A stretch of 64,000 nucleotides of DNA from an uncultured Eubacterium sp. GTDB taxonomy: Bacteria; Bacillota; Clostridia; Lachnospirales; Lachnospiraceae. Of the stretch, positions 15,401 through 25,900 are shown in pieces. Under the pieces are notes generated by a model. The model had not been told where the DNA came from. It searched no databases and was given only the letters and a program-made list of their open reading frames with translations. Made by a program: the position numbers and the translations under genes. Numbering within the stretch: position 1 is the first letter of the stretch; each line of letters begins with the position of its first letter. The stretch covers positions 103,769 through 167,768 of the forward strand of contig CAJUTM010000003.1 in assembly GCA_910589595.1 (NCBI GenBank), given 5' to 3'.

Positions 15401-16858
15401 ATGAAGAAGATATTTTGGCGTGTGTTAATATATTTCAGCGTTGTGTTATTAGTCTTTACCGTTCTGATAGGGTTAATGTTCACCCGCTTTAACCGGACGA
15501 ATATTGTCGGGGCGTACAAACAACAACTGGGAGACTTGGCGACTGACGTTGCCAAGCGAACCAGTCGGGCGGCCAAAGACGGAGATGTGGAAAGTTTTAT
15601 GAATTATCTTCGGGTTATCGAAGATTTCGGGAGTATGCAGGATATTGATATTTGGATTGTATCTCATACAAAAGGCCGCGCGGCGTTGGATTCGGATTAT
15701 ACGAATGTGGACTTGAACAGTATAAAATTGCCAGAGCAGACACAGGCAATTTTGCAGACTGCGTTTACTGGAAAAAAGAAAACCTATAGTGCATACGATG
15801 ATATGTATAAGACGGAAATGCTGCATCTGGCGCAGCCGATTCGCAATAAAAACGGCGAAGTCAGCGGCGCCGTTCTCTTATCCGGCCCCATGGAAATGCA
15901 GGAAAATACAGTTGTACAGTACCAGAAATATATGTTTATTTGTATTATCGTGGGCGGGGTACTGGCATTTGTACTGGCCTTGTATTTTTCGAGGCAATTA
16001 GTACGGCCGATTATAAAAATCAAAGAAGCCGCCCTGATTCTGGCGGCGGGAGAGTATGCACACAAGACAGGCGTTGTGCGCAGGGATGAGTTGGGCGCAT
16101 TGGCGGAAAGTATGGATATCCTCTCCGAACGGCTCGTGGAGGCAGAAGAATTTCGCGAAGATTTAGAGCAGAGCAGGCGCGATTTCTTTTCTAATGTGTC
16201 ACATGAACTGCGGACGCCGATTGCCGTTGTCAAAGGCTATGCGGATACGCTGGCAGACGGATATGTCACGGATGAGAAAAAGCAGAAAGAGTACATCCAG
16301 AGAATCCGCAGGGAGTGCAGCGGCATGGAACGCCTTGTTTCTGATTTGCTGATTCTGTCGCGAATGCAAAATCCCGACTATGAGCTGAATATGGAAGTGC
16401 TGAACGTCATTGCGGTAGCACAGGATGCCATGCGCAGTATGCGTATTCTGATGAAAGAAAAAGATTTGACTGGCGAAGTAACATACGAGGATGAATGCTC
16501 CCTTATTGATGGGGATTATGACAGAATACGACAGTTATTTACGATTCTTTTACAAAACGCGGTCAAATATTCGGATGAGGGAAGCGCGGTTGTTACACAT
16601 ATCGCCCGCGGGAATGGCAGGATTACCGTCAGCGTACATGATTATGGCAGCGTCATTCCTGAACAGGAATGGGAAAATGTATTTGAAAAATTTTACCGTG
16701 CCAGCAATCATGGGGAAAAAGAAGGCTCCGGTCTCGGGCTTGTTGTGGCGAAGAATATTGTGGAGCGTCATCAGGGACATATCTTTGTGCGCAGCGACAA
16801 AAAGGGAGGAACTTGTTTTACGATAGAATTTCCAGAAACTTCTGAAAATATTTCTTGA
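15401..16858 (+). CDS. Membrane sensor histidine kinase
   Basis: The 485-residue kinase pairs with the preceding response regulator. Membrane helix 1 (about 5-27) and helix 2 (about 178-202) flank an extracellular sensor region. A HAMP linker follows (about 200-255), then HisKA with the phospho-acceptor in FFSNVSHELRTPIAVVKGYA, then HATPase_c with the N box QNAVKYS, the F box FEKFYRA and the G2 box GSGLGLVVAKNIVERHQG. The G1 box reads DYGSVIPEQEW where the usual pattern is DxGxGI, so the second glycine is missing. The kinase may bind ATP less tightly or use a variant lid. The 3' end overlaps the promoter of the RNA that follows. Confidence 0.93.
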   Translation: MKKIFWRVLIYFSVVLLVFTVLIGLMFTRFNRTNIVGAYKQQLGDLATDVAKRTSRAAKDGDVESFMNYLRVIEDFGSMQDIDIWIVSHTKGRAALDSDYTNVDLNSIKLPEQTQAILQTAFTGKKKTYSAYDDMYKTEMLHLAQPIRNKNGEVSGAVLLSGPMEMQENTVVQYQKYMFICIIVGGVLAFVLALYFSRQLVRPIIKIKEAALILAAGEYAHKTGVVRRDELGALAESMDILSERLVEAEEFREDLEQSRRDFFSNVSHELRTPIAVVKGYADTLADGYVTDEKKQKEYIQRIRRECSGMERLVSDLLILSRMQNPDYELNMEVLNVIAVAQDAMRSMRILMKEKDLTGEVTYEDECSLIDGDYDRIRQLFTILLQNAVKYSDEGSAVVTHIARGNGRITVSVHDYGSVIPEQEWENVFEKFYRASNHGEKEGSGLGLVVAKNIVERHQGHIFVRSDKKGGTCFTIEFPETSENIS

Positions 16859-16883
16859 TATATTGGCAATTTTTCAGTATACT
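16855..16883 (+). promoter_or_regulatory. Promoter of the 6S-like RNA
   Basis: TTGATA (16855-16860, overlapping the kinase stop) and TATACT (16878-16883) are separated by 17 bases, a good sigma-A promoter. Transcription should start near 16890. Confidence 0.7.
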
Positions 16884-16889
16884 AGTAAT

Positions 16890-17097
16890 AACAAAATAAG
16901 TGTGTTTCCTGAAATGTTCGATACCTTCTGAATTTTTGAACCTACAATACTTTAAACGGGATTCCTATATCTGTAGTTGAATGTCGGGCCGTCACTGCCG
17001 TGAGGTATTATGGTGACATAGCAACGGAAGGCAGAAGATTACATGCGGTCGCCCACCTAGCGCCAGCTAGGAGTCAAAAATCAGGAGCCGGCATTTT
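16890..17097 (+). ncRNA. ssrS: Probable 6S RNA
   Basis: About 200 bases between the promoter and a terminator contain no ORF. The 5' part (TTTCCTGA at about 16906) can pair with TCAGGAGCC near the 3' end (about 17081), giving one long closing stem. The segment TTTGAACCTACAATACTTTAAACGGGATTC resembles the conserved 5' strand of clostridial 6S RNAs, and several short hairpins lie on the other strand (CACCTAGCGCCAGCTAGG). 6S RNA mimics an open promoter and holds RNA polymerase in stationary phase. The call rests on memory of the family; a covariance-model search with Rfam RF00013 would decide it. Confidence 0.7.
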
Positions 17098-17115
17098 GGG
17101 TATATACGAATATTT

Positions 17116-17149
17116 GGGCAGCGAATTATCGCTGCCCTTAAGTCTTTTT
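17116..17149 (+). terminator. Terminator after the 6S-like RNA
   Basis: A perfect 8-base stem GGGCAGCG, loop AATTAT, CGCTGCCC is followed by TTAAGTCTTTTT. Confidence 0.85.
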
Positions 17150-17169
17150 AAAGGAAAGTAGAGATTGTT

Positions 17170-19122
17170 ATGGAAAATGGATTTTTAAAGGTGGCGGTGT
17201 CGTCACCGGACTTGAAAGTGGCAGATTGCCAATATAATAAAGAGCAGCTTGTAAAAAAGACGATAGAAATGGATAAAGAGAGTGTAAAGCTGTTAGTTTT
17301 TCCGGAGTTATCGCTGACCGGATACACCTGTGGCGACTTGTTTTTACAGGATACGTTGCTGCGCGGCGCCAAAGAGGCGCTTTTTGCGTTTGCACAGGAG
17401 ACAAAACAGACGGAAATCGTCGCCGTTCTCGGTATGCCGTTAGAGCATAAGGGGAAGCTGTACAATGTTGCCGTTGTCGTCGACCACGGCAGTATCCGCG
17501 GCGTTGTGCCGAAAACATTTCTGCCGAATTACGGTGAATTTTATGAGGCGAGACAGTTCTCGGCGGGCTTCGGGGAAATTGAATGGCATACGTTTGAAAA
17601 CGGCGAGATGGTACCGTTTGGCTCCAATCAGATATTTGCCGACTATATGCGTGAGCAATTATGTTTTGGCGTTGAGATTTGCGAAGATTTGTGGATGCCG
17701 AATCCGCCGTCGACCAAATTAGTTTCAGCCAATGCGCTGATTGTCGTCAACTTATCGGCCAGCAATGAATTAATCGGAAAATCGCAGTACCGGCGTGAAC
17801 TCGTCAGGAATCAGTCGGCGCGGGCGATTTGTGCCTATTTATATGCCGATGCCGGAGAGGGCGAATCGACGACGGACATGGTATATGCCGGACACAACAT
17901 GATTGCGGAAAATGGCATTTTCTTAGCTGAGAGCAAACCATTTTCGGATGACAAAGATTTGATAACGGAAATTGATTTGGAGAAACTGCAAAATGAGCGA
18001 CGCCGCATGGGCACGTTTTTCCAGCGTCCGCAGGGAGAAAAATATCCGCCTGTATTAAAAAACGGCTGCCAGTTTGGCAAAGATGAAGAGGTGGAGTTGA
18101 CAAGAATATATGTGACAACCCCGTTTGTTCCCGACGATCCTGCCTATCGGAAAGAGCGTTGCAGGGAAATTATGAATATTCAGTCAAACGGACTGGCGAA
18201 GCGGCTGCGCCATATCGGCTGCCGGCACGCCGTTATCGGCTTATCCGGAGGACTTGATTCGACATTGGCGCTTGTAGTTACCGTATGCGCATTTGAACTG
18301 CTGCAGCTTCCGAGAGAGGGAATTATATGTGTGACGATGCCGTGTTTCGGCACGACAGACCGCACTTATGACAATGCGCTGAAAATGGCGAAAGAGCTTG
18401 GCACAACGTTGCGGGAAATACCAATTAAGGAAGCCGTATTGGAACATTTTGAAAATATCGGACAGGACAAAGACAAGCATGATATCACCTATGAAAACAG
18501 TCAGGCGAGGGAGCGCACACAAATTCTTATGGATATTGCCAATCAGGTAAACGGACTCGTCATCGGTACGGGCGATATGTCCGAACTGGCGCTCGGCTGG
18601 GCCACATATAACGGCGACCACATGTCGATGTACGGTGTCAACTGCTCCGTGCCAAAGACGTTAGTGCGCTATCTGGTGCAGTTTTTTGCGGATGTCTGCG
18701 GCAATGACAACTTAAAAGAAATTCTCTATGACGTGATGGACACGCCGATTAGTCCGGAACTGCTGCCGCCGCAAGATGGGGAAATCGCCCAGAAAACAGA
18801 AGATATCGTAGGGCCTTATGAGCTGCATGATTTCTTCCTCTACTATATGCTGCGTTTCGGGTTTTCGCCGAAAAAAATATTCCGTCTGGCGGTGTACGCC
18901 TTTGAATTTGACTATGATTATGATAAGGAGACAATTTTTCACTGGTTGTCCATATTCTGTCACCGATTCTTCCGGCAGCAGTACAAACGTTCCTGTCTAC
19001 CGGATGGACCAAAGGTGGGAACGGTATCCTTATCGCCGCGCGGTGATTTGCGGATGCCGAGTGATGTGAGCGACGCACTGTGGCAGGCAGAATTAGACAG
19101 TATTCGTGACAGCCTTGTCTAA
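17170..19122 (+). CDS. nadE: Glutamine-dependent NAD+ synthetase
   Basis: The 650-residue enzyme makes NAD+ from deamido-NAD+ using ATP and glutamine-derived ammonia. The N-terminal nitrilase-type glutaminase domain (1-290) shows its triad: Glu in FPELSLTGYT, Lys in VVPKTFLPNYGEFYEAR and Cys in FGVEICEDLW. The C-terminal synthetase domain (about 320-650) has the P-loop GLSGGLDSTLAL. The length is normal for the fused two-domain form. It follows the 6S-like RNA terminator, with a weak AAAGGAAAG ribosome site 12 bases upstream. Its 3' end overlaps by 30 bases the 3' end of the converging membrane-protein gene. Confidence 0.95.
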   Translation: MENGFLKVAVSSPDLKVADCQYNKEQLVKKTIEMDKESVKLLVFPELSLTGYTCGDLFLQDTLLRGAKEALFAFAQETKQTEIVAVLGMPLEHKGKLYNVAVVVDHGSIRGVVPKTFLPNYGEFYEARQFSAGFGEIEWHTFENGEMVPFGSNQIFADYMREQLCFGVEICEDLWMPNPPSTKLVSANALIVVNLSASNELIGKSQYRRELVRNQSARAICAYLYADAGEGESTTDMVYAGHNMIAENGIFLAESKPFSDDKDLITEIDLEKLQNERRRMGTFFQRPQGEKYPPVLKNGCQFGKDEEVELTRIYVTTPFVPDDPAYRKERCREIMNIQSNGLAKRLRHIGCRHAVIGLSGGLDSTLALVVTVCAFELLQLPREGIICVTMPCFGTTDRTYDNALKMAKELGTTLREIPIKEAVLEHFENIGQDKDKHDITYENSQARERTQILMDIANQVNGLVIGTGDMSELALGWATYNGDHMSMYGVNCSVPKTLVRYLVQFFADVCGNDNLKEILYDVMDTPISPELLPPQDGEIAQKTEDIVGPYELHDFFLYYMLRFGFSPKKIFRLAVYAFEFDYDYDKETIFHWLSIFCHRFFRQQYKRSCLPDGPKVGTVSLSPRGDLRMPSDVSDALWQAELDSIRDSLV

Positions 19123-19539
19123 TGCGGTGCGAATGCCTTCGATTAACAGGGTTTCCGTGTATTTACTCTTCTCGGAGAGCGGAATGTCGTCCAGAGAAGT
19201 TCCGGCAACCAATTGTTTTTCAATTGTCTCCAGAGATGGTTTCACAAGCGGGTACATGGTTGTGACGGACTTATCTAAATTGACAAGAGACACGCTCTTA
19301 ATCTGGTCAGCGTCTACGACAAGTTCCAGATTCAGCGTCGATTCGCCCAGTTTGACCTGTGAGGTATAAACGCCGGGAGCGTAAGTGCTGCCCGTTTGTT
19401 CCGTCTTGTTATCGTCGGATGATTTGGAGGGTAAAAACATAAAGACAAGCAGGAGAATGAGCAGGATACCGAGTCCTGCGAAGATTGCCGTATAAATTAA
19501 TTCTTTTGTCTGGATGACAATGATTTTTGTTTTTGCCAT
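19093..19539 (-). CDS. Single-pass membrane protein with FMN-bind-like external domain
   Basis: The 148-residue protein has a short basic cytoplasmic start (KTKIIVIQTKEL), one long membrane helix (about 14-37) and an external domain. The pattern YAPGVYTSQVKLGESTLNLE followed by a V-V-D-A-D-Q-I-K-S-V-x-L stretch resembles the fold of FMN-binding (RnfG/NqrC-like) domains, but the flavin-attaching S-G-A-T motif is missing. Function unknown. The start is ATG 19539, with AAGGAGG upstream. It converges on nadE and overlaps its last 30 bases, so the two messages can pair at their ends. Confidence 0.7.
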   Translation of the reverse strand: MAKTKIIVIQTKELIYTAIFAGLGILLILLLVFMFLPSKSSDDNKTEQTGSTYAPGVYTSQVKLGESTLNLELVVDADQIKSVSLVNLDKSVTTMYPLVKPSLETIEKQLVAGTSLDDIPLSEKSKYTETLLIEGIRTALDKAVTNTV

Positions 19540-19636
19540 GGAATAGCCTCCTTTGGTTTACCGTGGTAATGTGCTTATTGCTAATATATGAGCGGACAGG
19601 CGTAACTATGCGTGGTTTTTGAAAGGGGGACAGGCC

Positions 19637-22600
19637 GTGGCATTACAATTTATTACAGGGGCGTCGGGCAGTGGAAAAAGTACGGAATTGTATACCCGAA
19701 TCCGCAAGGAAGCGGCGAAGAATCCGGATACGCAATACTTTTTTCTCGTTCCTGACCAGTTTACGCTCGAGACACAGCGCACGCTGGTAGAGCAGAATGA
19801 CGGCAAGGGAATACTCAATATCGACGTCCTCAGTTTTCACCGGCTTGCATACCGTGCGTTTGAAGAGATTCCCGCCATGCGGAAGACCGTGTTGGAAGAT
19901 ATGGGGAAAATGATGCTTCTTCGCAAAGTATTCACGGAGCAAAAGAAGAATTTATTATACTTTAAGCGAGGCTTGCACCGGATTGGCTTTCTGGATGAGT
20001 GCAAGTCCTTTTTGTGCGAGCTGGCCCAATATGCGATAAGCGATGATGACTTTGAGACAATGCTCTCTGCGGTAGGAAAAGACAGTCTCATGGGATTAAA
20101 ACTCAGGGATATCCGCCTCATCTACCGGAAATTCCAAGAGAAAACAGGGGATACCTATATGATGGCAGAAGAGCTGGTGCCGCAGTTGACCGGCATTGTG
20201 AGCAGTATGCAGAAGATAAGAGACAGTGTGATTTGTCTGGATGGCTTTACCGGTTTTACGCCGACCCAGTATGAATTGCTGGGCGAATTGCTGTCCTGCT
20301 GTCGGGATATGTATGTGACGGTGACGACAGATATTGGCGGCAAACGCAGCCATGTCTTCCGGATTAGTTCGGAGACAGTTCGCCATCTGACGAGGAGGGC
20401 AGGTGAGCGGGGAGTATCCGTGTCGGCTCCGGTTTGCACGGGGAAAGGCCCCGAATACGTTCCCTACCGCGTTGCCGGCAATGAAGAACTTGCCTTTCTG
20501 GAAAGAAATCTCTTTTGCTTTAGTCCGCAGCAATGGCTGTCCGAGCCGGAAAACGTAGCGGTTGTCCTGTGCCACAGGGAGTGGGATGAAGCCGCTTATG
20601 TGGCGAGAAAGATTTGGTGGATGGTGCAGGAGCAGGGATATCATTATGAAGATTTCGCCGTGGTGACGGCGAATATAGCCGCCTATGAGCAGGAATTGTC
20701 AAAAGAAATGCAGCGGTTTTCGATTCCCTATTTTATGGATTATAAAAAGAGTATAGGAGCCAATGCGATGGCAGAGTTCATCGTGGCGTTCTGCAATATG
20801 GCCGAGAAAGGGTTGGATTACGAGAGCACTTTCCGTTTTCTGCGCTGCGGATTGTCGCCGCTGACAAATGAGCAGACCGACCTTCTGGAAAATTATGTGC
20901 TGGCGCAGGGGCGTCGGGGATTGGCGGCGTATCAGCAGGAGTGGCAGCGGGATGTGAGACATTTGGACTTAATTGAGATAAATGAATACCGCCAGACTTT
21001 TCTGAATGCGGTGGAAGAGACGTTGCTGGCGCTGCAGGGCGGCAAAAAGACCGTCCGCGATTTTACGACAATACTGTATCAGTTATTGCTGAAAAATAAC
21101 GTCTACGACAGACTGCGGGAAAAAAGCAGGCAGTTTGAGAAAGACGGACAGATAATTTTTGCCAGCGAGTACCGCGGAATCTACCGCCTGATGATGAATC
21201 TGCTGGATGAGCTGGTAGAATTGATGGGCTCGGAAACAGTGACTTTCCACGAATACGCAGAGTTGCTGGGAGCCGGTATTTCTGAGGGATTGGTCGGCTT
21301 CATTCCGCCCGCTTCCCACGAGGTTGTCATAGGCGATGTGCGCCGTACCCGATTGAAAAACGTAAAAGTGCTGTTCTTTCTCGGGGTAAATGACGACTGC
21401 ATTCCCAAAAGCGCTGGAGCGCCGGGGATATTGTCGGAGACGGAGAGAAGAAAGCTTGCTGCGGCGGGAGTGCAATTGTCCGAGGAAGCGGAGAAAGAAG
21501 CTTATACGGAGCAGTTTTATCTGTATCTGGCGCTGACGAAAGCTTCTGACAAAGTGATATTGACGTATTCTGCCATGAGCGCTGACGGAACGAGCAAACG
21601 TCCAGCCTATCTGCTTGATAAGATACGGAGCCTCTACCCGAAACTGGCGGTGCAGTGGGAGGAGCAGGAGCAGTCGCTGCATAAAATTCTCGGCAGTGAC
21701 GCCGGAAAATCCTATTTGCTCCGCCATCTGGCGGACGGAACATACAGAGAAGACGATATATGGTGGGAAATCGCCTCTTTTTATGAAAAGCAACAGTCGG
21801 GCCTGTTAAGAAGATGGCTGGATATCCGGCAGGAGAGCAAAGGGAAAACACCGCTTCGCAAAGAGGCGGCAGAGCGTTTGTACGGAAAGATGATGGGGGG
21901 AAGTGTCACGCGTCTGGAGCAGTTTGTAAAATGCCCGTATGCCCATTTTGTCCGCTACGGTCTGTGTTTAGAAGAAAGGGAGCGTTTTGAAATCAGCGGC
22001 GTAGACCACGGAAACATCTTTCATAAGTCGTTAGAGAATTTTTCGCATGAATTGGAGAGGGCAGGGAAAGAATGGCAGGATTTAACCGAAGAGGAAGCGA
22101 GACAGCTAGCCCGCAAGAGTATTGATTATGCGACGGAGCGCTATGAGGGCAGGAAATATTTCCAGTCGAAACGCACGGAATTTATGCTGCGCCGTCTGAA
22201 AAATGAACTGGTTCACTCGGTATGGGCGATGTGGCGTCAGATGAAAATGGGAGATTTTCATCAGCACTATACGGAAAAGCGTTTTTCCGGAAGAGGGGAA
22301 GATGGTTTACAGGCGCTGCGTATTCCTCTGTCCGGCGGGAACGAGATTACCCTGCACGGCGTCATAGACAGGGTTGACGTCAGTTCCACGGAAGAGGGCG
22401 AATTTGTTAAAATAGTGGATTACAAGAGCAGCGATTATGTAGAGCTATCGCTTCCGCAAGTGTATCACGGCCTGCAAATGCAGCTTGTCACGTATATGGC
22501 GGCGGCGAAAGAGCTGTTACAGAGAGAGAGGCCGCAGAGGGATATTATTCCCGCCGCCATGTTGTATTACGCAATTAAAGAGAAGAATCTGGAGTGGAAA

Positions 22601-22990
22601 AAGGAGACGGAAGAACAGCATGAGGAGCGGCTGCTGGAGAGTATGCAGAGCAAAGGATATGTAAACGCGGCGCCGGAAGTTCAGGAACTTCTGGAACATG
22701 AGTATCCGCATACGTTGTCAACACAACGGTTTGAACAGCTTATGCGGCACACGCGGGAAAAGATGGCGGAATGCGGGGAGAAAATCATGGCGGGAGAGAT
22801 AGAAGCCGCTCCGTATGCGTATGCCGGCAGCAGTGGATGTGATTACTGTGATTATCGCGGAATCTGCGGGATGGAGGCAGAAGAAGAGCGTGCGCATGCA
22901 CATGTACTGGAGGATTTACAGGACGAAGAAATATGGGAGGTGCTCCATGAGCGATATAACGTGGACAGCGGAACAGAAGAAAGTAATTGA
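19637..22990 (+). CDS. addB: ATP-dependent helicase/nuclease subunit AddB
   Basis: The 1117-residue subunit of the AddAB enzyme resects double-strand breaks and recognises Chi. The N-terminus has a Walker A motif (ITGASGSGKST). The C-terminus holds a RecB-type nuclease domain (about 760-1075), with KIVDYKSSDY carrying catalytic Asp and Lys. Four cysteines of an iron-sulfur staple frame it: one in VKCPYAHFVRYG and three in CDYCDYRGIC. I place the start at GTG 19637, seven bases after AAAGGGGGACAG; a TTG 18 bases earlier lies over the ribosome site. It overlaps addA by 44 bases. Confidence 0.93.
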   Translation: MALQFITGASGSGKSTELYTRIRKEAAKNPDTQYFFLVPDQFTLETQRTLVEQNDGKGILNIDVLSFHRLAYRAFEEIPAMRKTVLEDMGKMMLLRKVFTEQKKNLLYFKRGLHRIGFLDECKSFLCELAQYAISDDDFETMLSAVGKDSLMGLKLRDIRLIYRKFQEKTGDTYMMAEELVPQLTGIVSSMQKIRDSVICLDGFTGFTPTQYELLGELLSCCRDMYVTVTTDIGGKRSHVFRISSETVRHLTRRAGERGVSVSAPVCTGKGPEYVPYRVAGNEELAFLERNLFCFSPQQWLSEPENVAVVLCHREWDEAAYVARKIWWMVQEQGYHYEDFAVVTANIAAYEQELSKEMQRFSIPYFMDYKKSIGANAMAEFIVAFCNMAEKGLDYESTFRFLRCGLSPLTNEQTDLLENYVLAQGRRGLAAYQQEWQRDVRHLDLIEINEYRQTFLNAVEETLLALQGGKKTVRDFTTILYQLLLKNNVYDRLREKSRQFEKDGQIIFASEYRGIYRLMMNLLDELVELMGSETVTFHEYAELLGAGISEGLVGFIPPASHEVVIGDVRRTRLKNVKVLFFLGVNDDCIPKSAGAPGILSETERRKLAAAGVQLSEEAEKEAYTEQFYLYLALTKASDKVILTYSAMSADGTSKRPAYLLDKIRSLYPKLAVQWEEQEQSLHKILGSDAGKSYLLRHLADGTYREDDIWWEIASFYEKQQSGLLRRWLDIRQESKGKTPLRKEAAERLYGKMMGGSVTRLEQFVKCPYAHFVRYGLCLEERERFEISGVDHGNIFHKSLENFSHELERAGKEWQDLTEEEARQLARKSIDYATERYEGRKYFQSKRTEFMLRRLKNELVHSVWAMWRQMKMGDFHQHYTEKRFSGRGEDGLQALRIPLSGGNEITLHGVIDRVDVSSTEEGEFVKIVDYKSSDYVELSLPQVYHGLQMQLVTYMAAAKELLQRERPQRDIIPAAMLYYAIKEKNLEWKKETEEQHEERLLESMQSKGYVNAAPEVQELLEHEYPHTLSTQRFEQLMRHTREKMAECGEKIMAGEIEAAPYAYAGSSGCDYCDYRGICGMEAEEERAHAHVLEDLQDEEIWEVLHERYNVDSGTEESN

Positions 22991-25900
22991 AGCAAGAGAC
23001 TGCAATATTCTTGTTTCGGCGGCCGCCGGTTCCGGCAAGACGGCGGTATTGGTGGAGCGAATTGTCCAACGCATTATGGACAGGAGAGAACCTGTCGATA
23101 TCGATTGTTTCTTAGTCGTGACGTTTACGAAAGCGGCGGCGGCGCAGATGAAAGAGCGTCTTCGCAAGCGTTTGGAAAAGGAATTGAAAAATCAGCCGGA
23201 TAATGAACATCTGCAGCGCCAGATAGGTTTGATTTCTTCGGCGCACATTTCGACGATACATAGTTTCTGCAACTTTGTCATTGAAAATTATTTTCACCGG
23301 ATTGGATTGGACCCGTCTTTTCGTCAGGCGACGCAGACGGAGGGGGAAATGCTTTTTTCGGAGACTTTTGCACAGATTTTGGAGGAAGAATACGAAGCCG
23401 GCAGAGAGGATTTCATCGAATTGGCAGAAATGAGCGAGCTCAACCGCAGTGACGACGAGCTGGAGCGCATGGTGAAGAAAATCTATGAGTATGCGATGGC
23501 GCAGCCGTTTCCACAGGAGTTTTTCAATCAGATGGAGCGTTTTCTGGAAGTGGAAACAGTAGAGGAATGGGAACAATCCCAACTGGTGCAAAAAGCTCTC
23601 GCAGGCGCGAGGATACGCGTGGAAGAGATTGCGGGAGAGCAGGAACTCGTGCGCCGTCTCTGCCATGAGTCGGGCGGGCCTGCCTATTATGAGCCGCATA
23701 TAATCGAAATCGGCGTCTATTGTCAGGCGCTTCTGGCAGCGGAAACTTATGACGAATGGCGGCGCATACTGGCGGCGATGACCTTTTTGAGCATGCGCAA
23801 GAAAAAAGACGATACGGTGGACGAGGATATACGCAAAGAAGTCGTGGAGCGCCGGAATGAGTGCAAAAAGAGATTGCAGAATCTATACAAGAAATATTTT
23901 GCCTTTGCAAGGGAAGAGAGCCTCCATGATTTACATGAGATGCGCGGCAAGGTGCGGACGCTGCTGCGTCTGACGCGACGGATGCACGAGGCGTTTATTC
24001 AGGAAAAACGGGAGCGCAATGTCGTTGATTTCAACGATTTGGAGCAGTTGGCGCTTTCCATCCTGCTTCGGTGGGATGAGGAAAAAGAAGAATATGTGCG
24101 CACGGAGGCCGCCTGCGAATTGGCAGAACATTTTGTCGAGATAATGATTGACGAGTATCAGGACAGCAACCGCGTACAGGATACCCTTTTGCGCAGCGTC
24201 TCCCGAGAGGGATTGCCGGAGTACAGTCCCAATATTTTTATGGTCGGTGATGTCAAGCAGAGTATTTACCGCTTTCGGGGGGGATGTCCGGAGCTTTTCG
24301 CCGATAAGTTAGAGGCGTATTCGCTGGCGGACGGAGCCTCCTGCCGGAGAATCGATTTACATCAGAACTTCCGAAGCCGCGGGGTTGTGTTGGAAGCCGC
24401 AAACGAAGTGTTTCAATTAGTCATGCATCGGGATATTGGTGGTGTGGAATATGACGAGCGTGCCGCGCTGCGCGCCGGAAGAAAAATGACGGATACGGAG
24501 CTTCCGGTGGCAAAGACGGTTGACGTCCATGCCCTTTTGGGCAAACAGAATATCGAGGCGGAAGGCTATGTCATAGCGGAGAAGATAAAGGAGATGACAG
24601 ACGGAGAAAATCGTCTCTTTATCGACAAGGGCGGGGATTACCGTCCGGTGGAGTATCGGGATATCGTCATCCTCATTCTCGCTCATGCGCAGGGGCAGGA
24701 ATTGTTCGACGCCTTAACCGAATCCGGAATCCCCGTGGTGATGGAGCGCAGGCAGGGATTTTATGACACAAAAGAGATTACGTTGATGGTGTCCATGCTC
24801 CGCATTATTGATAATCCCCATCAGGATATTGCACTGGCGACGGTATTACTGAGTCCGGCGTTTTCGCTGATGGAGGAGGATTTGGCCCAAATCCGTGTGG
24901 AGAGCAGGGATACGGACTTGTACGATGCGTTGTGCAGCTATGAAAAGGCGGATGAGCGCTATAATAAAATCCGGCAGTTTTTAGATGTGCTGGAGAAGCT
25001 CCGCAGCAAGGTCACGTATGCCGCCGTGGCCGAGCTCGTGCAGGATATTTATGACAGCACGGGAATATACGAGGCCGTTGCCATGATGAAAGACGGCGTC
25101 CAGCGCACGGCGAATATGGATAAGCTGATGGAGCAGGCGAGGCAGTTTGAGAGGACGACGTATCACGGCCTCTACCAGTTTGTCCGCTATCTCGAGCAGA
25201 TTACACAGCAGACGGAAGAGGCGGGGGAAGTCAATCTGGTCGGCGAGGAAGAGAATGTTGTGCGCATTATGACGATACACAAAAGCAAGGGTCTGGAGTT
25301 TCCGGTTTGCTTTGTTGCCGGCATGGGACGCAGGCTCAATCTTCCGCACAAAGATTTTCTCAGTATTGCGCCGAATATTGGCATTGCCGCACCTGTGGTA
25401 GACAATAAACGGCGCACGAAGAAAAAAAATTTCTATACAACGTATATAAACGATTGCAATAAGTCCGAAAATATAGGAGAATGTATTAGAAAGCTCTATG
25501 TTGCCATGACGCGGGCAGAAGAGAAATTGATTCTCGTAGGCTGTACGTTGTCGACGGAGGCAAAGACGCCGGACGTCGACGGGAGGAGCAGGATTAACAC
25601 CATGTTTGACATGGTTCTTCCAGCGGTACACGCCCACTGTTTCCGTTTGTACGAGTGGGAGCAGGAGGCGTTGCTTGACACGATACAGAGGGAACTTGTG
25701 CAGGAAGCGTTCGAGAATGAGACAGTTTACAATTTTGACACAACCCGATGTTATAATAAGACAATTCGCGATTATCTGATATGGCTCGCCGCCCGAGAGG
25801 AAGACAGCGGAGAGACGCTGCCGGTAAAAGTGTCGGTATCCGACCTGAAGATGATGTCGATGCAAGACGACGGCGTTCGCGACGTCGCGCTAGCCGACTA

